From Oscillospiraceae bacterium (GTDB lineage: Bacteria > Bacillota > Clostridia > Oscillospirales > Oscillospiraceae), in the NCBI GenBank assembly GCA_009787625.1, contig WQSX01000005.1, positions 1-64,000 of the forward strand: 64,000 nucleotides of DNA, given 5' to 3'. The notes beneath the pieces were generated by a model. That model was not told where the DNA came from. It searched no databases and saw only the letters and a list, made by a program, of their open reading frames with translations. The position numbers and the translations under genes were made by a program. Of the stretch, positions 24,469 through 32,823 are shown piece after piece (the first letter of the stretch is position 1; each line of letters begins with the position of its first letter).

Positions 24469-24933
24469 TTACCTCAACTTAAACAGTACTTGTCCGAATT
24501 CTGCTATGTCTCCGTTTTTTATGCAGATGTCTACAATTTCACCGTCATGTTCGGAGATTACTTCGTTCATCAACTTCATTGCTTCGATTATGCAGAGTAC
24601 ATCACCTTTTTTTATTTTCTTACCGATACTGATGAACGGCTCAGAATCGGGGGATGCCGCTGAATAGTATACGCCTACGAGCGGAGATGTGATTTCTGTA
24701 AAGTTACCCGGTTCGCTTGCAGGGATGCCTTCTTGCTGTGGTGCTTCTTGCGCTATAGGATTTGAGGCCATCGCTATCGGGAATGGTGCACCGGGAAAAG
24801 GAGCTCCGATTGGTCCGAATGCTGATGCTTGGCGCTCTACGCGGATGCGGTTTTCGCCTTTGCCCACTTCGATTGCTGTTAGGTTGTTTGTGTTTATCAG
24901 GTCTGCCAGTGCTTTTACATTTTCAAAGTTCAT
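24469..24933 (-). CDS. accB: Biotin carboxyl carrier protein (BCCP)
   Basis: Carries biotin between AccC and AccA/AccD. The C-terminal biotinyl domain has the EAMKLMNEV motif whose Lys is biotinylated; the N-terminal 30 residues form the usual helical part, joined by a Pro/Ala/Gly-rich linker (about 40-75). 154 residues. AGGAG precedes the ATG, 10 nt after fabF. Confidence 0.95.
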   Translation of the reverse strand: MNFENVKALADLINTNNLTAIEVGKGENRIRVERQASAFGPIGAPFPGAPFPIAMASNPIAQEAPQQEGIPASEPGNFTEITSPLVGVYYSAASPDSEPFISIGKKIKKGDVLCIIEAMKLMNEVISEHDGEIVDICIKNGDIAEFGQVLFKLR

Positions 24934-24943
24934 TGTTTTTCTC

Positions 24944-26170
24944 CTATATCTTGTTTAGTACTATTGCGGCGTTGTGTCCGCCGAATCCGAGTGATATTGA
25001 GATTGCTTTGTCTATTTTTTGTTCTCTTGCCGTGTTTGGCACGTAGTTTAGGTCGCATTCGGGGTCTGCTTCTTTGTAGTTCGCTGTGGGGTGAATTATA
25101 CCTGTTTCCAGTGTTTTAACCGCCGCTATTGCTTCTGCTCCACCTGCGGCTCCGAGCATGTGACCTATCATGGATTTTGTGGCACTTATTGGTATCTTGT
25201 ATGCCAAATCTCCGAAAACAGTTTTGATTGCATGTGTCTCTGCTTTGTCGTTGAGTGGCGTTGATGTGCCGTGTGGGTTTATGTATAGATTCTCATCTGC
25301 TGTGAGTTTTGATTCTGCCATGGCGAGTTTCATGAGATTTACCGCACCTGCCGCTTCGGGGTGGGGTGCTGTAATGTGGTGCGCATCGTCGGTGTTTCCG
25401 TAACCACTGATTTCGCAGTATATTTTTGCTCCGCGTTTTTTTGCGTTTTCATATTCTTCCAAAACGAGAATTCCTGCACCTTCACCCATGACAAAACCGT
25501 CTCTGCGTCTGTCGAACGGCATAGAGCTATTGTCAGGGTCGTTTGTTGTGGACAGAGCTTGGCAGTTTATGAATCCGCCGATGGCAAGCGGGTTAACCGT
25601 CGCTTCGGCTCCGCCTGTTATTATCGCATCGGCATATCCGTGTTTTATTGCTCGAAACGCTTCGCCGATTGAGTGTGTTCCTGAAGCGCACGCAGTTACT
25701 ATTGGTAGGTTCGGTCCCATTGCGCCGTATTTCATCGCTACCAAGGCTGAACCCATGTTTGCTATCATCATCGGGATGAAAAGTGGGGATATTCGCTGTG
25801 CGCCTTTGGTTAACATCGTTTCGGTGTTGTTTACAAATGTTGAGATGCCGCCAATGCCTGAGCCTATGTATACGCCGAGCCTTTCAGGTGGCACTGCTCC
25901 TACGATGCCGCTCTCTTCAACCGCTTGCGTTGCCGCGGCAATGGCGTATTGTGCAAACAGGTCAGTGCGTCGCACCTCACTTTTTTCAATGTACTTTGTT
26001 GGGTCAAAGTCTTTTACTTCAGCCGCGATGTGTACCTTTAGCTCTGATGCGTCAAACTTTGTAATTTTGGCAAAGCCGTGCTTCCCGTCTGTAAGTGTCT
26101 GCCAAAATGTCTTGACATCGTTCCCAACCGGAGTTATACATCCGAGTCCCGTAATAACTACTCGTCTCAT
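24944..26170 (-). CDS. fabF: 3-oxoacyl-ACP synthase II (KAS II)
   Basis: Elongating condensing enzyme. Thiolase fold with the nucleophile Cys in TACASGTHS, His in PHGTSTPLND and His in GHMLGAAGG, the Cys-His-His triad of FabF. The ATG at 26170 gives MRRVVITGLG; AAAGG lies 13 nt upstream, whereas the track start adds eight residues that include this site. About 408 residues. Part of the minus-strand fatty-acid operon, after fabG. Confidence 0.96.
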   Translation of the reverse strand: MRRVVITGLGCITPVGNDVKTFWQTLTDGKHGFAKITKFDASELKVHIAAEVKDFDPTKYIEKSEVRRTDLFAQYAIAAATQAVEESGIVGAVPPERLGVYIGSGIGGISTFVNNTETMLTKGAQRISPLFIPMMIANMGSALVAMKYGAMGPNLPIVTACASGTHSIGEAFRAIKHGYADAIITGGAEATVNPLAIGGFINCQALSTTNDPDNSSMPFDRRRDGFVMGEGAGILVLEEYENAKKRGAKIYCEISGYGNTDDAHHITAPHPEAAGAVNLMKLAMAESKLTADENLYINPHGTSTPLNDKAETHAIKTVFGDLAYKIPISATKSMIGHMLGAAGGAEAIAAVKTLETGIIHPTANYKEADPECDLNYVPNTAREQKIDKAISISLGFGGHNAAIVLNKI

Positions 26171-26211
26171 TGATTTGACCATTCCTTTCAGCATTTTATA
26201 AGTTGCATAAT

Positions 26212-26958
26212 TTACATTGACAGACCGCCGTCTATTCTGATTATTTCACCTGTTATGTATGCCGCCATATCCGATGCGAGAAATACGGCGAGATTTGCCA
26301 CTTCATCGGGGGTTCCCATTCTTTTTAGCGGGATTGACCTGTCGGCGAAGTCTTTTGCCGCTTGTGGGAGTGAGGCGGTCATGTCTGTCTCTATGAATCC
26401 CGGCGCTATTGCGTTGCATGTCACTTTTTTGCCCGCAAGTTCTCTTGCGATTGTTTTTGTCATGCCCAGCATTCCTGCTTTTGCCGCTGAGTAATTTGCC
26501 TGACCGGGGTTTCCCATTAATCCGCTAACCGATGAGATGTTTATGATTCTGCCGCAGCTTGATTTCATAAGCGGGCGGGATAGTTGTTTTATAAAGTTAA
26601 ATGCGCCTTTTAGATTTACGTCTATTACCTCGTCGAAATCTTCTTCGCTCATTCTGAGCAGAAGAGTGTCGCGTATTATTCCTGCGTTGTTTACTAAAAT
26701 GTCGATTTTTCCGAAATCTTGAATTATGCCGTCGCAGACTGTTTTTACTTCCGCAAAGTCTGCTACGTTGCATTTGTAGGTTTTTGCTTTTATGCCGTAT
26801 TTTTCAGCTTCTGTTTTGACTTCGTTTGCAGAGTTTTCATTTGAGCTGTAGATGATTGCTATGTCTGCGCCGTTTTCTGCAAAATGCAGGGCTATGGATT
26901 TTCCTATTCCACGTGATGCGCCTGTGATTACGGCGGTTTTATCGGTTAGTGTTGGCAT
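26212..26958 (-). CDS. fabG: 3-oxoacyl-ACP reductase FabG
   Basis: NADPH-dependent ketoreductase of the elongation cycle. Short-chain dehydrogenase with TGASRGIGKSIA cofactor loop, NNAGI, catalytic Ser (ISSVSGLMG) and YSAAKAG Tyr-Lys pair. 248 residues, usual size. It sits 16 nt after fabD. Confidence 0.96.
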   Translation of the reverse strand: MPTLTDKTAVITGASRGIGKSIALHFAENGADIAIIYSSNENSANEVKTEAEKYGIKAKTYKCNVADFAEVKTVCDGIIQDFGKIDILVNNAGIIRDTLLLRMSEEDFDEVIDVNLKGAFNFIKQLSRPLMKSSCGRIINISSVSGLMGNPGQANYSAAKAGMLGMTKTIARELAGKKVTCNAIAPGFIETDMTASLPQAAKDFADRSIPLKRMGTPDEVANLAVFLASDMAAYITGEIIRIDGGLSM

Positions 26959-26974
26959 GGGTGACGCTCCTTGC

Positions 26975-27826
26975 TTATATTTGGGTTTTTACACTTGGGT
27001 TTATTTTTTTTATCAGTCCTGTTAGTGTTTTGCCGGGGCCTGCTTCTATGAATGTGTCGTAGCCGTCTTTTATCATGTTTTCTATTGTCTGTTGCCAGAG
27101 AACCGGGCTATTTATTTGTTTTGCCAGCTGCTCTTTTGGATTTGTGTAGACCTGTGCGGTTAGGTTTGAATATACCGGCATTATTGGTTCTGCCATTTCT
27201 ATGTTGCTCAGATATTTTTCCATGGCTTCGCTTGCTTCGTTCATCAGTGGGCTGTGGAATGCTCCGCTTACGGCTAGTTTCATGCATCTGCCACCTGCGT
27301 CGGCAATTGCTTTTTCCAGCTCCTCTTCTGAACTTTTATCGTATGCCACAACCACTTGACCTGGGGCGTTATAGTTGACCGGATAGGTTTTTGGTATTTT
27401 TTTGCAGATTTCCTCGACTGCATTTACTTCAAGTTTGAGAACTGCACACATTCCACCTTTGTTTTTTTCGGTGCATGTTTGCATGGCTTTTGCTCTGTTT
27501 CTCACGAACTCAAATGCTTGCTCTGTCGTCATCAGCCCTGCATAACTCACTGCAGCGACTTCGCCCAGAGAGAACCCTGCCACGCCGTCTGCTTTTATGC
27601 CTTTTTCCGTCAGGACTGCGGCACACGCCAAGTCTGTTAGGAATACGGCGGGTTGGGTGTTTATTGTTATGTCGAGATCTTCTTTCGGACCGTTAAATGC
27701 TATATCACGAATTTCGGGGCATAGGTCATATATTTTGCGGGCGCTTTCAAAATTTGAGTAGAGGTCTTTGCCCATACCAACGGCTTGTGCGCCTTGCCCT
27801 GCAAATACAATTGCCAGTTTGCTCAT
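26975..27826 (-). CDS. fabD: Malonyl-CoA:ACP transacylase
   Basis: Loads malonate onto ACP. Nucleophile Ser in GFSLGEVAA (usual form GHSLGE; here Phe replaces His), GQGAQ near the N-terminus and the catalytic His in SGAFHSPLM. 283 residues, slightly shorter than E. coli FabD. Its ATG overlaps the fabK stop by one base, so the two are translationally coupled. Confidence 0.95.
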   Translation of the reverse strand: MSKLAIVFAGQGAQAVGMGKDLYSNFESARKIYDLCPEIRDIAFNGPKEDLDITINTQPAVFLTDLACAAVLTEKGIKADGVAGFSLGEVAAVSYAGLMTTEQAFEFVRNRAKAMQTCTEKNKGGMCAVLKLEVNAVEEICKKIPKTYPVNYNAPGQVVVAYDKSSEEELEKAIADAGGRCMKLAVSGAFHSPLMNEASEAMEKYLSNIEMAEPIMPVYSNLTAQVYTNPKEQLAKQINSPVLWQQTIENMIKDGYDTFIEAGPGKTLTGLIKKINPSVKTQI

Positions 27827-28758
27827 TATCTTCTCCCTAAAATGTCTTCGGCTTCTTTAATGATTTCTTCTATGATTTCTCCCGCAGTCTGCTCTTTTTT
27901 TATCAGCCCTGCTACTTGACCTGCGAGGAAACAACCTTTTTTTGTGTCACCCTCTTCCACGGCTAGCCTTAGTGCTCCTACCCCTATGGATTCAAGCTCT
28001 TCGTTTGTCACTGAAGAGTCGTATTCTTTTGAGAAGATATCCCTTGAAAATGCAGTTTTCAGAGAGCGCACGGGATGCCCGAGACGCTTGCCCGTGGCTA
28101 TTGTGTCGATATCTCTTGCTGAGATTACTTTGTCTTTGTAGTTTTGGTGTATGTTACATTCTTTTGCCACCAAAAATCTTGTACCTATCTGCACTCCCGC
28201 AGCTCCGAGCATGTATGCCGCCGCCATTCCTCTGCCGTCGGCTATGCCACCTGCCGCAATGACGGGAATGTCCACTACATCGCAGACTTGCGGAACAAGT
28301 GCCATTGTTGTAAGTTCGCCGATGTGTCCGCCTGCTTCACAGCCCTCTGCAATAATCGCCGCCGCACCGAGCTTTGCTGACATTTTTGCAAGCCCTGTTG
28401 ATGCTACAACAGGTATTACGGTTATGCCTGCTTCAGTCCACTGCGCCATGTACTTTGAGGGATTTCCCGCTCCTGTTGTGACGACTGCTACTTTTTCTTC
28501 GGCGACAACTTTTGCTATTTCCTCGGCGTGGGGGCTCATGAGCATGATGTTTACGCCAAAGGGTTTGTCTGTGAGAGTTTTTGCTTTTCTTATTTGCTCT
28601 GATACGTAGTATGCAGGCGCACTGCCCGCTGCGATTATACCGAGCCCCCCTGCACTTGAAACCGCTGCGGCAAGCTCAGCATCTGAAATCCATGCCATTG
28701 CGCCTTGAAATATCGGATATTTTATTCCTACAATATCGCAAATTTGTGATTTAACCAT
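27826..28758 (-). CDS. fabK: Enoyl-ACP reductase II (FMN-dependent)
   Basis: Last step of each elongation round. TIM-barrel nitronate-monooxygenase/FabK family: YPIFQGAMAWISD at the N-terminus, AEGCEAGGHIG and AAGGIADGRGMAAAYMLGA for FMN. No FabI gene is in the operon, so this is the enoyl reductase here. The ATG at 28758 overlaps the end of acpP by 8 nt and gives the standard MVKSQICD start; the track start is four residues upstream at a TTG. Confidence 0.95.
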   Translation of the reverse strand: MVKSQICDIVGIKYPIFQGAMAWISDAELAAAVSSAGGLGIIAAGSAPAYYVSEQIRKAKTLTDKPFGVNIMLMSPHAEEIAKVVAEEKVAVVTTGAGNPSKYMAQWTEAGITVIPVVASTGLAKMSAKLGAAAIIAEGCEAGGHIGELTTMALVPQVCDVVDIPVIAAGGIADGRGMAAAYMLGAAGVQIGTRFLVAKECNIHQNYKDKVISARDIDTIATGKRLGHPVRSLKTAFSRDIFSKEYDSSVTNEELESIGVGALRLAVEEGDTKKGCFLAGQVAGLIKKEQTAGEIIEEIIKEAEDILGRR

Positions 28759-28969
28759 TGTTTTCCCCAATAACTTTCATAAGGTCTCCTACGGTCTTAA
28801 TACTTTCGTCCATTTCGATTGATATACCGTATTCTTCTTCGATGTTCATGACCAGCTCGACTGTGTCGAGTGAGTCGAATTCCATGTCCACGAATGTGCT
28901 GTTTTCTGTTACTTCCATGCTTTGGTCGTCTTTGTAGTCTCTTAAGATTTGTGTGATTTTTTCTAACAT
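28751..28969 (-). CDS. acpP: Acyl carrier protein
   Basis: 72-residue acidic four-helix protein. The phosphopantetheine attachment Ser is in FDSLDTVELVM (DSL motif). AGGAG precedes the ATG. It lies between fabH and fabK; the 160-bp gap to fabH is filled with two dispersed repeats, while its own stop overlaps fabK. Confidence 0.96.
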   Translation of the reverse strand: MLEKITQILRDYKDDQSMEVTENSTFVDMEFDSLDTVELVMNIEEEYGISIEMDESIKTVGDLMKVIGENNG

Positions 28970-29007
28970 TGTTTTTGTCTCCTGTCTTTTTTTGTTTTTA
29001 TTTTTTT

Positions 29008-29043
29008 GGCGGGCGGCAGGATGCCGCCCCTACATTGGGTTGC
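29008..29043. repeat. Dispersed repeat GGCGGGCGGCAGGATGCC, copy 1
   Basis: GGCGGGCGGCAGGATGCCGC then CCCTACATTGGGTTGCG. GGCGGCA-ggat-TGCCGCC forms a tight hairpin. The related copy at 30106-30143 lies on the other side of fabH. Confidence 0.65.
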
Positions 29044-29062
29044 GTTTGTTCATTTTTCAAAA

Positions 29063-29107
29063 CACCCGCCTGCGGGCGGCACCCTCTTTGCTAAAGAGGG
29101 TAAGGTT
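29063..29107. repeat. Dispersed GC-rich double-hairpin repeat, copy 2
   Basis: CACCCGCCTGCGGGCGGCAC then CCTCTTTGCTAAAGAGGG, nearly the same as 23998-24046. It directly follows the first copy of the other repeat family in the fabH-acpP gap. Confidence 0.7.
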
Positions 29108-29129
29108 TGTGCATTGATTGCGGTGGCGG

Positions 29130-30086
29130 TTATTGCCATTTGAATACCGCTGTGCCGGCTGTCATTCCTGCTCCGAAGGCTGATAGAACTATTGTGTCAC
29201 CTGTTTTTACTTTGCCTTCTTCTATCATTTCATATAGGAGCAGAGGGATTGATACCGAGGATAGGTTGCCGTATTTTTCTATATTTGTGGGAAATTTTTC
29301 CTCTGGTTGTTTTAGCTTTCGCCTTGCTCCGTCTATTATGCGCTTATTTGCCTGATGGAGCAGAAACCAATCGACTTCTTCGGGTGCTAAGTCCAGTGTT
29401 TCAAGCGCTTTGCTGACTTCTATATCGCAGACTCCAACAGCGAATTTGAATACGTCTTGCCCTTGCATGTATAGATATGGCTCGTCAACTTTGCTCTCCA
29501 AAAACGGGGTGTTGCCTGTGCCAACGGGGATTTTAAGGATTGTTGAGTCGGGGCTTGCTATGAGACTTATGTAGCGCATGGAGTCTCCCGGAGTTACAAC
29601 ACATGCCGCCGCTCCGTCTCCGAACAGCACGCAGGTGTTGCGGTCGTTCCAATCGAGTTGGGTTGACATCATTTCACCGCATGTTATTAGTATGTTTTTT
29701 GCCTTACCCATAGCGAAATAGCCTACCGCAACTTCGAGTGCGTAGGCGAATCCCGTACATGCCGCATTTATGTCAAATGCTGTGCATTTTAATCCGATTT
29801 TTTCCGCTGTTGTACATGAGAGTGACGGGGTGCGCAGTTCTCCGCCAATGGTTGCGCATATAAAAAGGTCGATGTCCGAAACTGTCAGCTTTGCGTTTTC
29901 GAGTGCTTCGAGTGACGCTGTTGCCGCAAGGTCGCTCAGGGTTTCGCTTGTGCAAACATGGCGTGTTTGTATGCCTGTTCTGGACGTAATCCATTCATCG
30001 TTTGTATCTACATAGTTTGCTATTTCGCCGTTTGTGATTTGCTTTTTTGGTATGCCTTTGCCCATGCCTATGATGTTTAAGCTCAT
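29130..30086 (-). CDS. fabH: 3-oxoacyl-ACP synthase III (initiating condensing enzyme)
   Basis: Condenses acetyl- or branched acyl-CoA with malonyl-ACP to start fatty-acid synthesis. Cys nucleophile in NAACTGFAYAL, His in LLHQANKRI and Asn further on give the Cys-His-Asn triad. The ATG at 30086 begins SLNIIGMGKGIP with AAAGG upstream; the track's longer start runs back into a dispersed repeat. About 318 residues. First enzyme gene of the operon after the MarR regulator. Confidence 0.95.
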   Translation of the reverse strand: MSLNIIGMGKGIPKKQITNGEIANYVDTNDEWITSRTGIQTRHVCTSETLSDLAATASLEALENAKLTVSDIDLFICATIGGELRTPSLSCTTAEKIGLKCTAFDINAACTGFAYALEVAVGYFAMGKAKNILITCGEMMSTQLDWNDRNTCVLFGDGAAACVVTPGDSMRYISLIASPDSTILKIPVGTGNTPFLESKVDEPYLYMQGQDVFKFAVGVCDIEVSKALETLDLAPEEVDWFLLHQANKRIIDGARRKLKQPEEKFPTNIEKYGNLSSVSIPLLLYEMIEEGKVKTGDTIVLSAFGAGMTAGTAVFKWQ

Positions 30087-30105
30087 TGTATTACCTTTCT
30101 TGTCC

Positions 30106-30143
30106 GGCGGGCGGCAGGATGCCACCCCTACAATGGGATGCCT
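30106..30143. repeat. Dispersed repeat GGCGGGCGGCAGGATGCC, copy 2
   Basis: GGCGGGCGGCAGGATGCCAC then CCCTACAATGGGATGCCTG, close to 29008-29043. It lies between the MarR regulator gene and fabH. Confidence 0.65.
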
Positions 30144-30156
30144 GTTTTTGTGTGGG

Positions 30157-30615
30157 TTATGTTTCTAGTTGTTCTTGGAAGAAATTGTTTAGCTTGTTTA
30201 TTGTTTTGTATAGGATTTCTTTTTCGTTGTCTTGAAATTGGCTACTTATGTTTCTCACCATTCTTGAGTGGAAAAACCTGTGTGAGCGTTCTATTTTTTC
30301 CCCTGTTGACGTTAGGCTCACCAGCATTTTTCTGCCGTCTTTTACACAGGGGGATTTTTTGACGTATCCTTTGCTTTCTAGTTTTTTTATTGCTACTGTT
30401 GCCGTTGGTGCTGAGACGTTCATCGCTGATGCTATCTCACTCACTGTTGCTTCGCCGCCTGTTTGCTGACCTATTGCTTCAATTATGTGAGCTTCGCCTA
30501 TTGTCACAGGGGTTGCGACGAGTTTTTTCAGTGAGTCCTCTTCGTATTTGAGTATTATATTGAATGTTTCTATGAGTGCTTTATTCAGGCTTTTTTCAAA
30601 ATCGTCCACGAGCAA
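30157..30615 (-). CDS. MarR-family regulator of fatty-acid synthesis (FabT-like)
   Basis: 152-residue winged helix-turn-helix protein of the MarR type: TVSEIASAMNVSAPTATVAIKKLESKGYV is the recognition region and SPCVKDGRKMLVSLT the wing, with an N- and C-terminal dimer helix. Being the first gene of the fab/acc operon it matches FabT, which represses fatty-acid genes with acyl-ACP as co-repressor in streptococci and relatives; that mode of action is inferred. Just upstream there is a strong promoter with a palindrome at +5 to +25, so autoregulation is likely. Confidence 0.85.
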   Translation of the reverse strand: MLVDDFEKSLNKALIETFNIILKYEEDSLKKLVATPVTIGEAHIIEAIGQQTGGEATVSEIASAMNVSAPTATVAIKKLESKGYVKKSPCVKDGRKMLVSLTSTGEKIERSHRFFHSRMVRNISSQFQDNEKEILYKTINKLNNFFQEQLET

Positions 30616-30678
30616 CTCTCCCTATTCCTTGATTTGCACCTGCGGCACAATGAGTCTAGCGGCATTTATTTCAACAAC

Positions 30679-30738
30679 AATTAGTATGACTAACTAATTA
30701 CTTTGCACTTATATTATCATATGATTTCACGTTGTCAA
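30679..30738 (-). promoter_or_regulatory. Promoter and palindromic operator of the fab operon
   Basis: Minus strand: TTGACA (30733-30738), 16-nt spacer, TAATAT (30711-30716). Directly after the expected start, AATTAGT (30679-30685) and ACTAATT (30693-30699) form a perfect 7-bp inverted repeat with a 7-nt spacer. The position blocks transcription if bound; the MarR protein encoded next is the obvious candidate. Confidence 0.7.
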
Positions 30739-30837
30739 GTATTTTTTGTCAGTTGGGTGGTTTTTGGGTTTTCGGCTCACCTTGTTTGGTCGCCCTATAA
30801 TCATGTTGTGGCGTATATGGGTTTTGCGTATATATTG

Positions 30838-30866
30838 TTGACAAGTGAATAATTTCTGTTTAGTAT
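30838..30866 (+). promoter_or_regulatory. Promoter of the PduL gene
   Basis: TTGACA, 17-nt spacer and TAGTAT. The expected start near 30873 leaves a leader of about 145 nt containing a small GGC/GCC hairpin; nothing in it matches a riboswitch class I know. The rest of the 403-bp gap between the MarR gene and this one holds only these two divergent promoters. Confidence 0.5.
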
Positions 30867-31018
30867 ATAGTACCAAGTAGTGGTGCGGTAAAATTAAAGT
30901 TTACAACTTAAATATTCATTGGCAAGAACGCCAAAAATTTAACTATATCTTGCGTTTTTCTGCAACTGGTGATAAAATAATTATTGTAAAAAATAAATTT
31001 GCGAGAGGATTCATTTAT

Positions 31019-31594
31019 ATGGCTGATAAGAAAATTTTAATCGAAGGTTCAGGCAAACATTGTCACGTATCACAGGCGACACTTTACAAACTTTTTGGCG
31101 ACGGCTTTGAAATGGTAAATAAAAAGGAATTGTCACAACCCGGTCAGTATGCGACACCCCACAAAATTACGGTTGTTGGTCCGAAGAGGTCTACAGATGT
31201 TACAATCCTCGGTCCTTGCAGAAATGCCGACCAAATCGAACTTTCACAGACAGATGCCACTGCAATTGGGCTTAACCCGCCAATCCGCGAAAGTGGTGAC
31301 CTCGCAGGCAGCCCCGGCTGTAAGCTCGTTGGTCCGGAGGGTGAAATCGAAATCAAAGAGGGTGTCATAATCGCGAAGAGGCACATCCACTTTACAGTTG
31401 AAGATGCCGCAGCACTTGGTGTTAAAGACAAGCAAATAGTCAAAGTTAAAGTCGGCGGTGACCGTGCGCTGATTTTTGATGAAGTGGTTGCAAGGGTGAA
31501 CCCCGAATATGCCACAGCAATGCACTTAGATTATGACGAGTATAACGCCGCCGCACTCTCAGGCTCAAACAGCACAGGCGAACTGATAGTATAA
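31019..31594 (+). CDS. Phosphate propanoyltransferase/phosphotransacylase PduL family
   Basis: 191 residues with two PduL-type repeats. The metal-binding histidines are in GKHCHVS at the start and AKRHIHFT near residue 125. PduL-type enzymes exchange CoA for phosphate on acyl-CoA (acetyl- or propanoyl-CoA to acyl phosphate), allowing ATP synthesis through acetate kinase. No microcompartment shell genes and no kinase are nearby and no long N-terminal encapsulation peptide is visible, so it probably works in the cytosol as a phosphotransacetylase. The ATG at 31019 has GAGAGGA 11 nt upstream. A terminator follows. Confidence 0.88.
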   Translation: MADKKILIEGSGKHCHVSQATLYKLFGDGFEMVNKKELSQPGQYATPHKITVVGPKRSTDVTILGPCRNADQIELSQTDATAIGLNPPIRESGDLAGSPGCKLVGPEGEIEIKEGVIIAKRHIHFTVEDAAALGVKDKQIVKVKVGGDRALIFDEVVARVNPEYATAMHLDYDEYNAAALSGSNSTGELIV

Positions 31595-31604
31595 GAATAA
31601 AGCT

Positions 31605-31635
31605 AAAAAAAGTTGTCCTCTCGGACAACTTTTTA
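31605..31635 (+). terminator. Bidirectional Rho-independent terminator
   Basis: AAAAAAAGTTGTCC-tctc-GGACAACTTTTT: 8-bp stem with A run before and T run after, between the PduL gene and the convergent secG. Confidence 0.9.
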
Positions 31636-31655
31636 TTAGCCTGATAAAATCAGGA

Positions 31656-31892
31656 TTAATATACTAGATTGAGCACAACAGTTAGGACTACAAATAGACC
31701 TGCGACCCATTTTGTTGCAAGAGCGAGCCTTGCATCGCGAGACTTGGCTTTGTTTTTAGCGAGGTAGGACTCATTCGCTCCTGTAAACGCTGAAAGTCCT
31801 GAGTTTTTTCCTGATTGCAAAATAATTACCAAAAGTAAAATCAGACAAACTACCAATTGAACAATTCCTATTACTATCATTAATGGACCCAT
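31656..31892 (-). CDS. secG: Protein translocase subunit SecG
   Basis: 78-residue membrane protein: two transmembrane helices (MIVIGIVQLVVCLILLLVIIL and WVAGLFVVLTVVLNLVY) joined by a loop with QSGKNSGLSAFTGA, the SecG signature. It helps SecYE/SecA move proteins. The ATG at 31892 has AAGGAG 9 nt upstream; the track's longer start would add 34 non-homologous residues. Confidence 0.93.
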   Translation of the reverse strand: MGPLMIVIGIVQLVVCLILLLVIILQSGKNSGLSAFTGANESYLAKNKAKSRDARLALATKWVAGLFVVLTVVLNLVY

Positions 31893-31922
31893 TATAACTA
31901 ACTCCTTTAATACTATATGTAC

Positions 31923-32018
31923 GCAAGCTCTGTATAAACGCTTGCTTTTTAAGACAGTGCATGATATATTACCATGATGCAGCGTCAATTGCAAGGATTT
32001 TTTTGAAGGGGCTGTATT
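31923..32018. promoter_or_regulatory. Divergent promoters of secG and tatD
   Basis: For secG (minus): TTGCAA (31989-31994), 17 nt, TAATAT (31966-31971). For tatD (plus) the same palindromic TTGCAA can serve as -35 with 18 nt to TGTATT (32013-32018). The secG leader holds a GCAAGC/GCTTGC hairpin (31923-31945). Confidence 0.45.
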
Positions 32019-32040
32019 TTTTTAGGAAGGCAAAACTCTG

Positions 32041-32802
32041 ATGTACTTTGATACCCATGCTCATTATTGCGATAAACGGTTTGACAGCGATAGAGATGAT
32101 ACTTTAATTTCTCTTAAACAGGCAGGAATTTCCTATGTTCTCAATGCAGGGAGCAGTGTTCGTTCCTCCAAGACGAGTCTGGAGCTTGCCGATAAATACG
32201 CATTTATCTATGCATCCTGTGGAGTTCACCCGCACGACAGTAAATCTATGACAGACGACACTACTGAAGAACTTGCAAGATTGCTTATCCATCCTAAGGC
32301 TGTTGCCGTGGGCGAGATAGGTCTTGATTATCACTATGATTTTTCGCCGAGAGATGTTCAGCGTAAACGCTTTCGTGAGCAATTGGAGCTTGCACGTTTT
32401 TTGAAAAAGCCTGCTATAGTCCACGAGCGTGAGGCTTTTGAGGATACTCTGGAGATAGTTCGTGAGTTTCCCGATTTGACGGGTGTTTTCCATTGTTTTT
32501 CAGGCAGTTTTGAATCCGCAAAGCTCCTCTTAAAACTCGGCTGGTCGCTTTCGTTTACGGGTGTCGTGACTTTCAAAAACGCAAGGCGTGCAATTGAAGT
32601 GATAAAACATGCGCCTTCAGACAGGCTAATGCTTGAAACCGACTGCCCCTACATGGCGCCCGAGCCTTATCGTGGTAAGCGCAACAGCTCTCTGTATTTG
32701 CCGCAAATAGCGGAAAAGTTTGCTGAAGTCCGTGGGGTCACGGTCGAGGAAATAGCAGAGACCACAACTGCAAATGGGCTTAGGCTCTTTGGGATTAAGT
32801 GA
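32041..32802 (+). CDS. tatD: TatD-family metal-dependent hydrolase (DNase)
   Basis: TIM-barrel metallohydrolase of 253 residues: metal ligands in DTHAHYCDKRF, GEIGLDYH, HEREA, FHCFSG and the C-terminal ETDCPY match the TatD family, linked to 3'-5' exonuclease and DNA-repair roles. AGGAAGG lies 10-11 nt before the ATG. It is followed by an M42 peptidase gene 21 nt downstream and may share its transcript. Confidence 0.93.
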   Translation: MYFDTHAHYCDKRFDSDRDDTLISLKQAGISYVLNAGSSVRSSKTSLELADKYAFIYASCGVHPHDSKSMTDDTTEELARLLIHPKAVAVGEIGLDYHYDFSPRDVQRKRFREQLELARFLKKPAIVHEREAFEDTLEIVREFPDLTGVFHCFSGSFESAKLLLKLGWSLSFTGVVTFKNARRAIEVIKHAPSDRLMLETDCPYMAPEPYRGKRNSSLYLPQIAEKFAEVRGVTVEEIAETTTANGLRLFGIK

Positions 32803-32823
32803 TTATAAAAGGAGATAACCAAA

